A stretch of 64,000 bases of DNA from Myrica gale. Its lineage: Eukaryota; Streptophyta; Magnoliopsida; Fagales; Myricaceae. The notes beneath the pieces are model-generated. The model saw only the letters and a list, made by a program, of their open reading frames with translations, did not search any database and was not told the DNA's origin. A program made the translations under genes and the position numbers. The stretch spans positions 13,829,501 through 13,893,500 of the forward strand of contig OZ005600.1 in assembly GCA_963930655.1 (NCBI GenBank), in the 5' to 3' direction. This document shows, one piece after another, positions 62,740 to 64,000 of the stretch (its first letter is position 1; the number at the start of each line of letters is the position of its first letter).

Positions 62740-64000
62740 AACAGTTGGGGAGGGTGGGGCTCGCGGGTGAGTTAGGGTTCTTGGTAAATTTAGGGGATTG
62801 ATAAAATTTGGAGATGAAGAAGGAGATCGAGCAGGTGGATTAAGAGAGTAAGTTTTTTTTTTTGGGCTGATGTGGCTTTTCTGAATTGATTTGGCATCCA
62901 AGTGGCAAGTTTAAAACATGTGGCATTTAACAAATTTTAAATTACACGTGTCAGGTTACAATTGTAGTTGAGTTGGCATTTAGAAGTCAGGTAAGCAACA
63001 TTTTGTCAAGTGTCTAAGGATAATTAGACGGAGGGACCAATTTGTTTTAAAAACATACCACAAGGACAATTAATTGAAATCTATACCCAAATGACTAAAT
63101 TGCAAAAGTCCAATACCACATGGACCTGTACAGTATTTAGGCCAAATCTTTATTTAAATTGCATATACAATATCATGTGTTGTCCATAATTAAATACCCC
63201 ATATTAATATACTACTCATATTTTTTTGTCCATCTACTTCAGATAAGGACGGTGATGATGAACTTAAAATTTTTATATTTAACTTTAAAATGTCTTTCAT
63301 GAATTTTTTTTTTTCATGAACTTTCTTAATTGATAAACTTCTTTGTCAATTTGAAAAACTTAGTTCAAAATATACATCCTAAAAAACTCATTTTGATCTC
63401 AAAACAAATTGATGAGCGAAATACACTAAAGCTTGAAAATAATTTACTCTAATAAAAAAATTTAGAATTTGAAAAAGAAAAAATTGATTTTAACAACAAA
63501 ATAAAATAAAATTTTAAAGCAAAATACTTAAGAAATTTAGTAAAAAAATCTTTATATTTGAGTCTTGTTAGTCAAACTCATTGTATCAAAAATATTTTCT
63601 TAATTTTTCTGTATTATTCAAAAAATAAAATAAAAAATCTGAATTCGTGTTTTTTTGTAAGCAATCTATATTCGTGTTGTTATAAATAGGGTTAATGTTC
63701 ATTTTGGTCCCTAGATTTTATGATCTTTATCAAAATGGTCATTGAGTTTCAAATTTGCTCAAATCAGTCAGGTTATTTTCATTTATCGTGTTAATCCTTT
63801 CGTCCAATTTCGTCTCTCCCGTACAAAGCCAGCTAACGGTGGGTCACGTCACCACCAATAATATCGCGACACGTGTACGATTTACACACAAAAAAACTCT
63901 AAAGAAGTCCACGTTGGCATATTCGTAAAAAAAATCGAACAGGGGGAGACACCATTCGCGCGACGACGGGGTAGCTCCCCTGCTCAGGGTTGGCCAGGAG
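62740..64000. other. AT-rich intergenic DNA with dispersed repeats
   Basis: No gene is recognised. Stretches such as GGGACCAATTTG (about 63035) and TTCATTTTGGTCCCTAGATT (about 63697) are of the kind found in dispersed, unclassified plant repeats. The window ends in GC-richer DNA from 63820 that I cannot classify. Confidence 0.4.

Noticed and set aside
62671..62901. Pro/Ser-rich minus-strand frame near the right edge
   Set aside because: Low-complexity frame in purine-rich DNA next to the kinase remnant, with no family match.

Overview
The window is nuclear DNA of a eudicot plant, probably a woody one. Genes are split by GT-AG introns, intergenic DNA is AT-rich and full of transposons, and the best protein matches I recall are plant-only families: an S-domain receptor kinase like Arabidopsis At4g03230, TPS-b terpene synthase, Transposase_24/32 proteins, and VPS26 and DHH1-type helicase fragments of plant type. 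No species can be named from sequence alone.

Layout. 0-3 kb: a poly(A)-binding protein MLLE-domain remnant at the left edge (minus strand) and the last three exons of a monoterpene synthase (plus strand), both broken. 2.8-6.1 kb: a Mutator-like element (MULE) with ~343-bp inverted ends. 6.9-44 kb: a tandem array of three G-type lectin S-receptor-like kinase genes, all on the minus strand with the same eight-exon plan. Copy A (6.9-11.4 kb) is a pseudogene with a frameshift in the lectin exon, a nonsense codon and a 1-bp deletion just before the DFG motif. Copy B (17.9-30.3 kb) has an intact spliced reading frame (about 1034 codons) but is stretched to 12.4 kb by insertions, chiefly a MULE in intron 1 that itself contains a second, gene-capturing MULE. 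Copy C (38.7-43.9 kb) is compact and intact (about 1049 codons), but about 3.1 kb of transposons begins some 50 bp upstream of its start codon.

Between and after the kinases lie a hAT element with perfect 8-bp target duplications (13.2-14.4 kb), a hAT MITE (15.7-16.1 kb), a copia-type LTR (16.4-17.7 kb), a CACTA element carrying DEAD-box helicase exons (31.9-35.4 kb), a MULE (44.0-46.1 kb), LINE pieces (46.2 and 49.7 kb), a hAT with a decayed transposase (47.2-49.0 kb), a truncated CACTA (49.9-51.1 kb), a second copia-like LTR (51.1-52.1 kb), and a complete 8.25-kb CACTA element with TCT target duplications (53.7-61.9 kb) holding decayed Transposase_32 and Transposase_24 genes. The right end has a tRNA-Ser(UGA) and a fragment of an LRR receptor-kinase pseudogene.

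How it fits together: the only protein genes that look able to work are kinase copies B and C, predicted plasma-membrane receptors with a lectin/S-domain/PAN exterior, an extra cysteine-rich domain, one membrane span and a Ser/Thr kinase. Comparing B with C gives empty sites for several insertions, so the order of transposon arrivals can be read directly. I saw no wholly unknown system. The most unusual structures are the nested Pack-MULE, the two captured-gene transposons, and the internal motif arrays of the large CACTA element.
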